From assembly GCA_964502735.1 (NCBI GenBank), contig CAZCYD010000005.1:1-64000 (forward strand): 64,000 nucleotides of DNA. Direction: 5' to 3'. Below the pieces are notes generated by a model that did no database searches, had not been told where the DNA came from, and saw only the letters and a list, made by a program, of their open reading frames with translations. Position 1 is the first letter of the stretch; the number at the start of each line of letters is the position of its first letter. Shown here one piece after another: positions 31,753-40,008 of this stretch. This DNA is from JACKAN01 sp964502735. GTDB lineage: Bacteria > Bdellovibrionota > Bdellovibrionia > Bdellovibrionales > UBA1609. Position numbers and translations under genes: made by a program.

Positions 31753-33228
31753 ATGCAAACTTCAGGCTATGGAATACACTGGTTTCGTAGAGACTTAAGA
31801 GTCGCAGGAAATCCGGCTTTAAAACACAATTGGAAACTCAATAAAGGCCGAGTTGTCGGGGTATTTTGTTTTGATAAAGTTTTTTTATCTCGTCCAGATT
31901 TTTCCTTTAATCGCTTTCAATTTTTCATCGAAACTTTAATAGAATTAAGAAAAGAGTTAAGAAATATAGGCTCCGATCTTTTAGTCCTAGATGAAGGCCC
32001 TGTACTGGGGTTTCAGAGGCTGTTCGAAATACTCCGTACTAACAAAAAGAAACAACCCCATCTGGTAACGTGGAATCGTGATTATGAGCCCTTTGCAAGG
32101 GCTAGAGACGAGAAAATGGAAGATTTTTTTAGAGATCATTCAATAGAGTTCAAGACCTTTCGCGACCATTTGCTAATCGAACCTGAAGAGCTTACAAAGG
32201 CAGATGGACATGGCTATCAAATTTATACACCGTTTGCTAAGCGATGGATGGAGCTAATTGAAAAACCTGATTTTTTTAACAGGTACGAAAATAAAAAAAT
32301 GGGCTTTGAATATTTAGAAAGAACAATAAAGGGTGATACAGAAAAGCTATTTAATCTAACTTGGAGAGAAGTCCTCAATGGAAAATTCGTTTTTCAGGAT
32401 ACACTAGAAGTCTATCGAAAAAATAACACAAAATTTGTAAATATAAAAATACCTCCAGCTGGGTCACTTGAGGCTTATAAAAGTTTAAAAGGATACGCTG
32501 AAAGTTTAGAGGACTACGGGGCTAATCGGGACTTTCCTGCTCACTCTGCCACTTCTCGCTTTTCTATTTACCTTAAAAATGGTTCATTAACTTCCGCGCA
32601 AATTTTGGCCTTTTATCAGCTTAGACCTTATAAAAAAAAATTGAGCTCAAGGGATATATTTTTAAGTGAGCTAGTGTGGAGAGAATTTTACTATCATATC
32701 CTTTACCGTCATCCATATGTGGAAAAGGGGTGCTTCATAAAAAAGTATGACAATCTCAATTGGCAAAACAATACAGATTTTTTTGAAAAGTGGAAACGCG
32801 GAGAGACCGGATTTCCTATTGTTGATGCAGGAATGAGAGAGTTGATGCAAACAGGCTGGATGCACAATCGGGTCAGAATGATAGTGGCCTCCTTTTTAAC
32901 GAAAAGCTTGCTAATCGATTGGCGATGGGGTGAGAAATATTTTATGGAGAAATTATTAGATGGAGATTTAGCTTCGAATAATGGAGGCTGGCAGTGGGCA
33001 GCTTCAACAGGCTGCGATTCCCAACCTTATTTTAGAGTGTTCAATCCGTGGCTTCAAAGCCAAAAATTTGATTCAGAGGGAGAGTATATATTCAAGTTTC
33101 TACCTGAATTGAAGGGGAGAGTGCAGGCAAAAGATCTGCATCAGCCTTGCGTTCAAGGGTATTTTACTCCGATTGTTAACCACAAAGGACAAAAAACTAA
33201 AGCCATAAAAATGTACACCTCTGTTTGA
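31753..33228 (+). CDS. phrB: Deoxyribodipyrimidine photolyase / cryptochrome family
   Basis: Light-dependent repair of pyrimidine dimers. The N-terminal antenna (residues 1-135) starts with IHWFRRDLRVAGNPAL. The FAD-binding helical domain follows, with the class I signature region containing FPIVDAGMRELMQTGWMHNRVRMIVASFLTKSLLIDWRWGE, DLASNNGGWQWAASTGCDSQPYFRVFNPW and Trp residues of the electron-transfer path. It has 491 residues, full length. It stands alone between short spacers. A DNA-repair photolyase rather than a signalling cryptochrome is favoured but not proven. Confidence 0.93.
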   Translation: MQTSGYGIHWFRRDLRVAGNPALKHNWKLNKGRVVGVFCFDKVFLSRPDFSFNRFQFFIETLIELRKELRNIGSDLLVLDEGPVLGFQRLFEILRTNKKKQPHLVTWNRDYEPFARARDEKMEDFFRDHSIEFKTFRDHLLIEPEELTKADGHGYQIYTPFAKRWMELIEKPDFFNRYENKKMGFEYLERTIKGDTEKLFNLTWREVLNGKFVFQDTLEVYRKNNTKFVNIKIPPAGSLEAYKSLKGYAESLEDYGANRDFPAHSATSRFSIYLKNGSLTSAQILAFYQLRPYKKKLSSRDIFLSELVWREFYYHILYRHPYVEKGCFIKKYDNLNWQNNTDFFEKWKRGETGFPIVDAGMRELMQTGWMHNRVRMIVASFLTKSLLIDWRWGEKYFMEKLLDGDLASNNGGWQWAASTGCDSQPYFRVFNPWLQSQKFDSEGEYIFKFLPELKGRVQAKDLHQPCVQGYFTPIVNHKGQKTKAIKMYTSV

Positions 33229-33289
33229 GGAAATTTTGATGCATTTTATCCGCGGATTTGGGAATAATATTCTCCGTCGCTGTTGAATT

Positions 33290-34147
33290 TTAGTGAAAGA
33301 GTGGGGGCTCGTCGATTTGACTTTCGATAGTTTTGAGATTTGAGATCTTTTGATAAATAGTTTTAATTTCATCTGGGGCGCAGTTAAAATCGACAAATGC
33401 CAAATAGCGCTTTATATCAATCAGAGAATGATCCAGTTCCCCTCTATTGTATTGCACAATAGCCCGAGTTTTAATGGCATTAAGATTGTTTTCTTCTGTT
33501 TCAATAAGCAAGTTCAAACAGGTGAGAATTTTTTTAGTATCATGACTCTTACTAAAAGCACTTATTAATGTATTTAGGTAGAAAATAAAAATTTGCTTAA
33601 GGGTGACAATTTCAAAACTGTCTTGTGAAAAAGTCTTTTTATTTAACAAATCTAAAACTTCCTGCTGATTATAAACCTTACCGTGCTGTGAAAGATCTAC
33701 GTAAGCTATTTTGTCTGCGCGATACCACTTAGCAATATGGAACGGGGGGGTGTTTATGATGTAAATGGGCAGGTCAATCTGAATAGCCAAGTACTGATAA
33801 AGTAAAGCTACCAATAAAGAGTTTCCCTTTTTTTTAGTTAAAAAAAAGCTAAAGCTAAGATCTTCTACAGGTGGGTCGTCGGACACGTTGGCTATATAAC
33901 CCTGGTGATTAAAAAAGAGGTCGTTGAGAATAAAAAACTTGTCCTCGCTGGCTAGACCTTCACTGCGTTGGATAAGGTCGTCAGAAAGCTTTTTGAGTTT
34001 ACTATTTAAGAACTCTTCGTTTTCGAGACCGCACAGATAGCTGTCTAAACGAAGGAGAAAGGGTAGAAGTGAGGAGTTGTCCTCAGAAAAAATATTTTGA
34101 ATGTCCTGCTGAACATATTTGAAATCAATGGTGGATTGAAGGGTCAT
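33290..34147 (-). CDS. SirB1/transglutaminase-like core protein
   Basis: A 285-residue protein of the Transglut_core2 type. The segment FFLTKKKGNSLLVALLYQYLAIQIDLPIYIINTPPFHIAKWY (residues about 101-142) matches the family pattern in which an Arg/Lys-Gly-Asn-Pro/Ser motif precedes a helix and a Pro-Phe-His turn. The usual Pro after Asn is Ser here. The C-terminal 90 residues carry tetratricopeptide-like helices (LNLLIETEENNLNAIKTRAIVQYNRGELDHSLIDI). No catalytic Cys is obvious. Function unknown. It is convergent with phrB and divergent from the SpoIIE-type gene. Confidence 0.7.
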   Translation of the reverse strand: MTLQSTIDFKYVQQDIQNIFSEDNSSLLPFLLRLDSYLCGLENEEFLNSKLKKLSDDLIQRSEGLASEDKFFILNDLFFNHQGYIANVSDDPPVEDLSFSFFLTKKKGNSLLVALLYQYLAIQIDLPIYIINTPPFHIAKWYRADKIAYVDLSQHGKVYNQQEVLDLLNKKTFSQDSFEIVTLKQIFIFYLNTLISAFSKSHDTKKILTCLNLLIETEENNLNAIKTRAIVQYNRGELDHSLIDIKRYLAFVDFNCAPDEIKTIYQKISNLKTIESQIDEPPLFH

Positions 34148-34184
34148 ACATTAGGGTTAAAGGAAAATAGCGGGCGAGTCAAAC

Positions 34185-34198
34185 TTGCAATATTGCAA
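34185..34198. promoter_or_regulatory. 14-bp palindrome TTGCAATATTGCAA in a divergent promoter region
   Basis: A perfect palindrome lies between the divergent SirB1-like gene (start 34147) and the SpoIIE-type gene (start 34272). A TTGACC hexamer (34214-34219) with TTACAG 17 bp further on (34237-34242) follows it; the same two hexamers at the same spacing recur upstream of the L,D-transpeptidase gene. It is a plausible operator. Its partner is unknown. Confidence 0.35.
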
Positions 34199-34213
34199 TA
34201 ATTTGAGTCGGTG

Positions 34214-34242
34214 TTGACCATAGCCAGAATGCGTCATTACAG
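34214..34242 (+). promoter_or_regulatory. Candidate promoter TTGACC-N17-TTACAG
   Basis: The -35 hexamer is near consensus and the -10 is weak. The predicted start would be around 34249, about 23 bp before the SpoIIE-type start codon. No Shine-Dalgarno sequence is seen. Confidence 0.3.
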
Positions 34243-34271
34243 ACTTAAATATTTTCGCTCTAATAGATTTC

Positions 34272-35165
34272 ATGTCTCAAGATCCAATGGAACACTACCA
34301 GAATCGAATTCGACAGTTGGAAAATGAAATTGTAGAGCGCGAAAAAGATCTCGCCACTTTTCGTAGGGAACTGTCTCAAGTTAATAAACAGTTAGAAGCC
34401 TTAATATCTCGCATAAGCCGAGACTTAAAAATAGCTGGTGATATTCAACGAGCGCTTGTCCCCACAGAATTCCCAAATATTCAGGGTATTGATTTTAGCT
34501 ACAAGTTTTTACCTAGCTATCTTCGTGGAGGAGATTATTTTGACATTTTTGAACACGAAGATAAGTTTCGATTTGGTTTGGTTTTAGCCTCTGGCAGTGG
34601 GCATGGGATGTCCGCCCTATTACTTTCAGTGTTATTGAATATTTCGGGAAAAATGGAGGCAAGGAAAGGGGCTGAACCTCATAGAATCATACAGGTGATT
34701 TACGATGAATTAAAAGAAAGCTTAACTGAAAAAGATTCTGCCGACGTTTTCTATGGACTTATTGACAGGCGGAGCTTTGAGCTTTCGTATTGCTTGCTTG
34801 GTCAAGTTGTTGCTTTGTATCAAAATGGTTCATCTGGAGAGTTGAGTTTATTGGAGGGGGGAGGTTCATCTCTCCATCTGGATGGGACTTTGCCAAAAGA
34901 AAGCGCGATTAAATCCTTATCGCCAATGGATCGATTGATTTTGGCCAGTCCAGGTATCGTTACGGCTAAGAATTTAGATGGTGAGGAGTTTGGTAGCGAG
35001 AGGTTATTTGAGTCCATCTTGAATGCCCCCAAACAGGGGGTGCACGACTTGAGGAATGAAGTTTTTATAAACTTAAAGAAATTTTCTGGAGGAATAGAGA
35101 TTCCAAGGGACCAGTCTCTAGTCGTGGCGGAAGTAAAAAATAGAGTTATAAAATTAGCTAAATAG
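34272..35165 (+). CDS. SpoIIE/RsbU-type PP2C phosphatase-like protein, missing one metal-ligand Asp
   Basis: Residues 8-55 form a coiled coil. Residues about 55-293 are a SpoIIE-family domain: IAGDIQRALVP, GGDYFD (86-91) and a C-terminal RDQSLVVAEVK with the terminal Asp. In the motif usually written Gly-Asp-Val-Ser-Gly-His-Gly the Asp is replaced: the sequence reads ASGSGHG with Ser107 at that place. Activity as a serine phosphatase in a partner-switch cascade is therefore doubtful; a binding role is possible. It is a monocistronic-looking gene, followed by citrate synthase 66 bp later. Confidence 0.8.
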   Translation: MSQDPMEHYQNRIRQLENEIVEREKDLATFRRELSQVNKQLEALISRISRDLKIAGDIQRALVPTEFPNIQGIDFSYKFLPSYLRGGDYFDIFEHEDKFRFGLVLASGSGHGMSALLLSVLLNISGKMEARKGAEPHRIIQVIYDELKESLTEKDSADVFYGLIDRRSFELSYCLLGQVVALYQNGSSGELSLLEGGGSSLHLDGTLPKESAIKSLSPMDRLILASPGIVTAKNLDGEEFGSERLFESILNAPKQGVHDLRNEVFINLKKFSGGIEIPRDQSLVVAEVKNRVIKLAK

Positions 35166-35231
35166 CGCGATAAACCTTTAACCCTTAAGCTCAAAATGAT
35201 AGTATGAGGCAAAGAGTGAAAGGATTTAAAA

Positions 35232-36359
35232 ATGACAGAAATATACGAAGGCGCAGTCGATAAGGGTTTAGAAGGAGTGGTGGCCTGCACAACTGGCATC
35301 TCTTCCATAGTAGATGCAACTTTGTGCTATCGGGGATATACGATTGAGGATTTGGCGGAAAACTCTAGCTTTGAAGAGGTGGTTTTCCTTTTGTGGTACG
35401 ATCGCTTGCCGCAAAAAGAAGAATTGGAAAAATTCAGTGTTAGCTTAAGAAAAGAGATGGCACTGGATCCGGAGTTGGTGAATCAATTAAAATCTCTCCC
35501 TAGAGAAAATGTACATCCAATGTCTTGGTTAAGAACCGCTGTATCAATGTTAGGGCTGTGGGACCCCGACGCCAATGCTGACAATCAAGCTGCACGTGAT
35601 CAGGTGGCTATTCGTCTAACGGCAAAAGTGGGGCCTCTTGTCGCTTTATTCGAAAGATTGCGAAGAGGACAAACCTATATTTCGCCCAATCCAGAAAAGT
35701 CGTTTGCTTGGAATTTTCTCTACATGCTAAATGGCCGAGAGCCTGATGCTGAAGATGAGAGAGTGTTTGATACATGTCTCATACTACATGCGGATCACGA
35801 ACTTAATTGCTCAGCCTTCGCTTCGCGGGTTACAGCTTCTTCATTGAGTGATATCTATTCAGCCATTGTCAGTGGTATTGGAGCTTTAAAGGGGCCTCTT
35901 CACGGTGGTGCAAATGAGCAAGTGATGCTCACATTGCTAGAAATTGGAACAACCGAAAATGCTGATAGATGGGTGAAGAGTGCGCTAGCAAATAAAGAAA
36001 AAGTGATGGGATTTGGGCATCGTGTTTATAAGAATGGTGATCCAAGAGCTAAAATCTTAAGAAGCATGAGTGAGAGCTTGACCAAAAAGTTTGGCAAGCC
36101 CGAGTACTATGAAATGTCAAAAGTCATAGATGACACTGTTAGAAATGAAAAGGGTCTATTGCCGAATGTTGATTTCTATTCAGCAACTGTTTACTACAGC
36201 ATGGGTATTCCCATAGATTTGTACACTCCCATTTTTGCTACATCTCGAGTTAGTGGATGGTTAGCTCATATTTTTGAGCAATATTCCAAAAATAGAATAT
36301 ACAGACCTCGTGGTAAGTGGATAGGTAAAGAGGGGCTCGTTATGGGGAAAAGAAATTAA
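35232..36359 (+). CDS. gltA: Citrate synthase
   Basis: Condenses acetyl-CoA with oxaloacetate, the first TCA-cycle step. It is the short 375-residue type, as in Gram-positive CitZ, without the NADH-inhibited extension of E. coli GltA. Catalytic residues are His224 in PLHGGANE, His263 in GFGHRVYKNGDPRA and Asp314 in PNVDFYS; HADHELNCS is at about 186-194. An upstream AAGGA-type ribosome-binding site is present. A 2-methylcitrate synthase cannot be excluded. Its 3' end overlaps the opposing AroE-like gene by 4 bp. Confidence 0.93.
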   Translation: MTEIYEGAVDKGLEGVVACTTGISSIVDATLCYRGYTIEDLAENSSFEEVVFLLWYDRLPQKEELEKFSVSLRKEMALDPELVNQLKSLPRENVHPMSWLRTAVSMLGLWDPDANADNQAARDQVAIRLTAKVGPLVALFERLRRGQTYISPNPEKSFAWNFLYMLNGREPDAEDERVFDTCLILHADHELNCSAFASRVTASSLSDIYSAIVSGIGALKGPLHGGANEQVMLTLLEIGTTENADRWVKSALANKEKVMGFGHRVYKNGDPRAKILRSMSESLTKKFGKPEYYEMSKVIDDTVRNEKGLLPNVDFYSATVYYSMGIPIDLYTPIFATSRVSGWLAHIFEQYSKNRIYRPRGKWIGKEGLVMGKRN

Positions 36360-37258
36360 AATCGCGGTCCTTTCTCTTGAGGAGAATTTTGATTTACAGA
36401 ATTCTCTTTTTCCCATTTGGAACTGGCTTCGAACTGTAGACGGCAATACTCGTCGTAATCAATGTCTGCACCCAAACAGGTTTTAGACCAATAAATATCA
36501 CTCCAGGCAAAAATTTCGTAGCCTCTGACGGCCTTTATACCGATGTCCTCTGCTTCTTTTATTAGCGGGGTATTGAGTGGAAGAAAGGTAAAATCAATTA
36601 CAAGTCCATCGGGTCTCAAAAAATTGAAATAATAAAGTTCCCTAAGAATTCGGTTAGTTTCTACAGAAGGAGTTGTATTGATGAGGACGGAGTTAGTTCC
36701 AGGTAAAAGTACGAGTTCATCTTCTGGAACAAATTCAAAATTGATTCCAAAAATATTTTTATGTAATTCATTGATAAGCTCTTTGGCCTGTTCATGAAAT
36801 TGATTTGAGATTTTTATTTTTTTGTATCCCACCTCAAGTAATGCGTAAATAGCAAACCGAGCCGCGGCTCCAGATCCTACAATCAGAGCCGAAGAATCAA
36901 GTTTGAGTTGAGAACCATACTTGCGCAATATTCGCTTAAAAGCCTCTAAGTTAACCGCAACGAGTTTCCACTGGTCCTTATCTTGTTTTATAATTGTGTC
37001 TGCGGCATTTATTTTGTTGAGTAAAGCGGACTGATACTGAAAATAGCTAAGTACATTTGAGCCATAAGGGCTTCCAACCCTGATAGATTGGTACTCGTTG
37101 AGAATGCGCTTTAACTCTGTTTCGAAATCTGAGGGTTTTACCCCTATATAGTCCACTGAGTTCTTGAACCCTTTGTTATTAAGCATTTCACATAGAACCT
37201 GATAGCGAAAGGGTGATGGTGACGAGGCAATTTCTGCCCATTTAAAGACTTCTGACAA
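36356..37258 (-). CDS. Degenerate shikimate dehydrogenase-like protein
   Basis: A 300-residue protein with an AroE-like C-terminal half: the NAD(P) loop ALIVGSGAAARFAIYALLEVGYKKIKISNQ (residues 124-153), LINTTPSVE, and DFTFLPLNTPLIKEAEDIGIKAVRGYEIF. The catalytic positions are changed: the usual Val-Thr-x-Pro-x-Lys reads RVGSPYGS with Gly66 where Lys is expected, and the Asn-Thr-Asp motif reads AVNLEAF with Asn103 at the Asp position. It is likely not a working shikimate dehydrogenase, which is present in the 7412 fusion. It could bind a different substrate. Tail-to-tail overlap of 4 bp with citrate synthase. Confidence 0.75.
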   Translation of the reverse strand: MSEVFKWAEIASSPSPFRYQVLCEMLNNKGFKNSVDYIGVKPSDFETELKRILNEYQSIRVGSPYGSNVLSYFQYQSALLNKINAADTIIKQDKDQWKLVAVNLEAFKRILRKYGSQLKLDSSALIVGSGAAARFAIYALLEVGYKKIKISNQFHEQAKELINELHKNIFGINFEFVPEDELVLLPGTNSVLINTTPSVETNRILRELYYFNFLRPDGLVIDFTFLPLNTPLIKEAEDIGIKAVRGYEIFAWSDIYWSKTCLGADIDYDEYCRLQFEASSKWEKENSVNQNSPQEKGPRF

Positions 37259-37489
37259 AGGTTTACCTCAGATGGGTTGCTCGTAATAATTGTAATATTT
37301 TTTGGCAAACTTTTAAACATCTATCAGGGGATATCTTTAATAAATTGGCTACCCATCGTAAATTGGATTGCGAGCATTAGTAATTTGCAATCGAAGTGTT
37401 TAAAAAATGGGCAAATAATTCAGAACAAATTTGTAAACTTGTGTCGGGCTCTAGCCGATAGACCAGTGGGGAGTTGATGAGGAATAACT

Positions 37490-38188
37490 ATGTCTAAAAT
37501 TTTAATTCATGGAATGTCGATAGAATCTGTTGAGAGCCTTAAGCGAAAGGTGGATATCCACTTGCCTCATGTGGCTATGTTAACCTCTCTTGATTTGGAG
37601 AAGACTAAAGACATTGTAACTGAACAGGCTTTGAACTTATTAATTTATGAGTGCGATAGTTACACGGCCAAAGAGCTTCAACTTTTTAAAGATTTTCGCG
37701 AATGGGGATTGTCATTTCCAGTCCTGTTTGTCTGCAATAATGTAATTGCAACAGATCTGGATGTGCTAAGAAATGAAAACAAACCTCATTTTTTAGAAAA
37801 ATCTCACGAAGATAAAAAATTTATTGGGATTGTAAATAAGCTTATTAAATCGAGACAAATTCCGCAGCAAATGTTACAGAGATATCCGACCAATCAAAGA
37901 GTTATGGTCGAATCTATCCAAGAGGGGATGGCCATTGATTCTAGTATGTATAATCTTTCTAAAGGCGGGGCTTACTGTGAGTTTGATCCTGTAGATGAGG
38001 TTAGTTTTGCTATTGGAGATATTGTAAAGTTATCTGTTCCTCTGACGGATCTATCTAAAAGCCATGCTTTGAGTGCAAAAGTCGTTTGGACCACGAGAAA
38101 AGGGCGTTACTCGGGACGGCAGGGCCTTGGTTTAAAGTTCATTAACAATGAAGAGGTTTACAGAGCCCTGCTTGGCAAGTTGGCCTAA
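37490..38188 (+). CDS. REC-like/PilZ domain protein
   Basis: A 232-residue protein. Residues 1-120 have the layout of a receiver domain but are divergent: the acceptor position reads LLIYECDSYTAK and the conserved Lys is not in a Lys-Pro context. Residues about 135-232 are a PilZ domain with NLSKGGAYCEF (the D/N-x-S-x-x-G motif) and FAIGDIVKLSVPL; it ends GLGLKFINNEEVYRALLGKLA. It probably binds cyclic di-GMP, with NQRVMVES supplying the preceding basic residues. It has the same architecture as the interrupted gene at 30524. The 231-bp spacer before it holds no convincing gene. Confidence 0.8.
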   Translation: MSKILIHGMSIESVESLKRKVDIHLPHVAMLTSLDLEKTKDIVTEQALNLLIYECDSYTAKELQLFKDFREWGLSFPVLFVCNNVIATDLDVLRNENKPHFLEKSHEDKKFIGIVNKLIKSRQIPQQMLQRYPTNQRVMVESIQEGMAIDSSMYNLSKGGAYCEFDPVDEVSFAIGDIVKLSVPLTDLSKSHALSAKVVWTTRKGRYSGRQGLGLKFINNEEVYRALLGKLA

Positions 38189-38190
38189 TA

Positions 38191-38850
38191 TTAGGCCATT
38201 TCATAAAGTTCCTGGACTAATCCAGTTATACCCTTAAAAACTTGAGCGGGAGTGGCCTCATACATGTAAGCAGGGGTGGTTATAATTTTATTTTCTCTGT
38301 CGGTAATATAATCATCAACAGGGCAAACTTCATGAGTTGCTCCGGTTTTTTCTATCTCTGCTGCAGTTTCATTATCGTTGCCAATAGTGACAATAATCCC
38401 AAGAGGCCCCAAAACTCTAGCGACTAGGGCGGGTGCAATACATACGGCACCGATAGGACTACTAGAGTTGTAAAAATCTCGAATAACCCTGTCCACTTCG
38501 GGGTGAACTTCACAAAGGTTTCCCTTTTGAGCCCATGAGCATAGATGAATAGCGGCACCAAACCCACCTGGGAAGACCAAAGCGTCAAAATCGCAAGCTT
38601 TCAGAGATTTTATATCGGCCACTTCGCCTCGGGTAATTCTAGCTGATTCAGCAATAGTGTTTCTTGTTCCCTCGGACTCTCCCGTTATGTGGTTAGTGGA
38701 AGTGTAATTAATATCGGGAGCAAAGGCTTTGTACTGGGCTCCTTTTTGTGAAAGAGCTATAAGTGTACTTACACTTTCCGTAATTTCTGATCCATCTTTA
38801 AAACCACAGCCGGAGAGTACTAAGGCAATTTTTTTTACAGGACTGTTCAT
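38191..38850 (-). CDS. elbB: ElbB-type DJ-1/PfpI superfamily protein
   Basis: Residues 1-219 follow the ElbB family: ALVLSGCGFKDGSEITESVSTLIAL at residues about 8-32, ALVFPGGFGAAIHLCSWAQKG, GAVCIAPALVARVLG with the nucleophile Cys of the DJ-1 fold, and a C-terminal TTPAYMYEATPAQVFKGITGLVQEL. The family is linked to glyoxalase-like activity in E. coli. The start at the ATG at 38850 is chosen because an AGGAG ribosome-binding site precedes it by about 7 bp; an upstream start at 38880 would add ten residues without such support. Convergent with the REC-PilZ gene. Confidence 0.92.
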   Translation of the reverse strand: MNSPVKKIALVLSGCGFKDGSEITESVSTLIALSQKGAQYKAFAPDINYTSTNHITGESEGTRNTIAESARITRGEVADIKSLKACDFDALVFPGGFGAAIHLCSWAQKGNLCEVHPEVDRVIRDFYNSSSPIGAVCIAPALVARVLGPLGIIVTIGNDNETAAEIEKTGATHEVCPVDDYITDRENKIITTPAYMYEATPAQVFKGITGLVQELYEMA

Positions 38851-38952
38851 TGGGGAACTCCTTTGGCGACTGATAGCCATATATCTATTGAGAGTAAGCT
38901 CATTTAGATTATCTCATTAGGTTATTTCACTAGGGTTAAGTTTCTTACAATT

Positions 38953-40008
38953 TTAGAAATTTCGCAAGACTTCTGGACATGTTGTGATCAGGTAGTCTTG
39001 TTCAATAGGATTACCTTTTTTATCTTTACTAGTTACGGTTTGAAATCCAGACTCACATTTGCTAATAAAGCCACCAAAACCTTCATTCATCCCCTCCGGA
39101 AAAGAGGGGAGTTGATTGGTGACAACCCAGCGGCTGCGCGTTTTCCTGAAGTCTGATGCATTAAACCACTCCACTATATCAAATTGTATCTGTTTCGCAT
39201 TAAAGACACACTCAGCAATTCCTGAACATCCGGGTTTGCCTCTTACTTTTTTGGGAGGTTCCAGTTTGAGACTTTCAACAACTAAATTGTGCAGACTGAC
39301 TTTGACAACTTTTTTTGTCAAAGTTGAGAGTTCTTGTTGGGACTTTTTGTGGAATTCTTCAAGCCCCTGAGCAACATGTCTAGCCAAACTCGTCAGGCGG
39401 AGGTATTCCCTCGACTCAGGAGGGACTGTTAAGTCCGACAACAACCTTTCTATTAGATTTTCTTTGTAGTCGGTTAAGTCTTGATAAGGCTCAAGGTAGA
39501 AATCGGATTTCTTATCATTAGAGTTTTCAATTAGATCAGGGCAATGATCGCCCTCTTGTGTGGGGAGCCCAGATGTTTCTAGGTATTGTGTGTTTAAAAC
39601 GTAGTCTATAGTAGGTTTCTTTTCGATTATTTCTCCGTAAGGGTTGTATAAGTAAGTTTCAATTGAAAGTGCGATTTGCGTATTTTTTTTATCTCTTAGA
39701 ATGCACTTAATAGTACGAACGATATCAACAAATTTGAGGGTGGGGCCCAGCTCGACCCTCTGATTAATTTCGTAGAGGGTCATATTGCCGGCGCGTATTT
39801 TTGATTGGTCAGGGTTGTCAGTCGCAAGAAAATAAGCTTCGGCCAAATCTTCAATGTTAATTTCGGGCCCAGGGTCTACACTTGCTAAGTCGTCTTTTTT
39901 TTCGCAGCCCGATCCCCAAGAGATAATAAATAAAATAAGTGTTGTCAGTGCAATGTGGATAATGATTAAGAGTTGGGAGTCTCTAGCATTTGACACTTTT
40001 ATTTTCAT
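38953..40008 (-). CDS. Predicted lipoprotein, unknown function
   Basis: About 351 residues starting at the ATG 40008-40006, which overlaps the stop of the GNAT gene by 4 bp (ATGA). A signal segment ends in Gly-Ser-Gly-Cys (a plausible but imperfect lipobox), followed by EKKDDLASVD, typical of exported lipoproteins. The rest is hydrophilic with several Cys residues (TIKCILRD, HCPDLIEN, GCSGIAECVFN, ISKCESG, TTCPEVLRNF) and no family I know. Probable envelope location. The coupling suggests joint expression with the upstream GNAT gene. Confidence 0.7.
   Translation of the reverse strand: MKIKVSNARDSQLLIIIHIALTTLILFIISWGSGCEKKDDLASVDPGPEINIEDLAEAYFLATDNPDQSKIRAGNMTLYEINQRVELGPTLKFVDIVRTIKCILRDKKNTQIALSIETYLYNPYGEIIEKKPTIDYVLNTQYLETSGLPTQEGDHCPDLIENSNDKKSDFYLEPYQDLTDYKENLIERLLSDLTVPPESREYLRLTSLARHVAQGLEEFHKKSQQELSTLTKKVVKVSLHNLVVESLKLEPPKKVRGKPGCSGIAECVFNAKQIQFDIVEWFNASDFRKTRSRWVVTNQLPSFPEGMNEGFGGFISKCESGFQTVTSKDKKGNPIEQDYLITTCPEVLRNF

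Noticed and set aside
37277..37477. Small 66-codon plus-strand reading frame between the AroE-like and REC-PilZ genes
   Set aside because: No motif or clear ribosome-binding site was seen. It is most likely leader or noncoding sequence.
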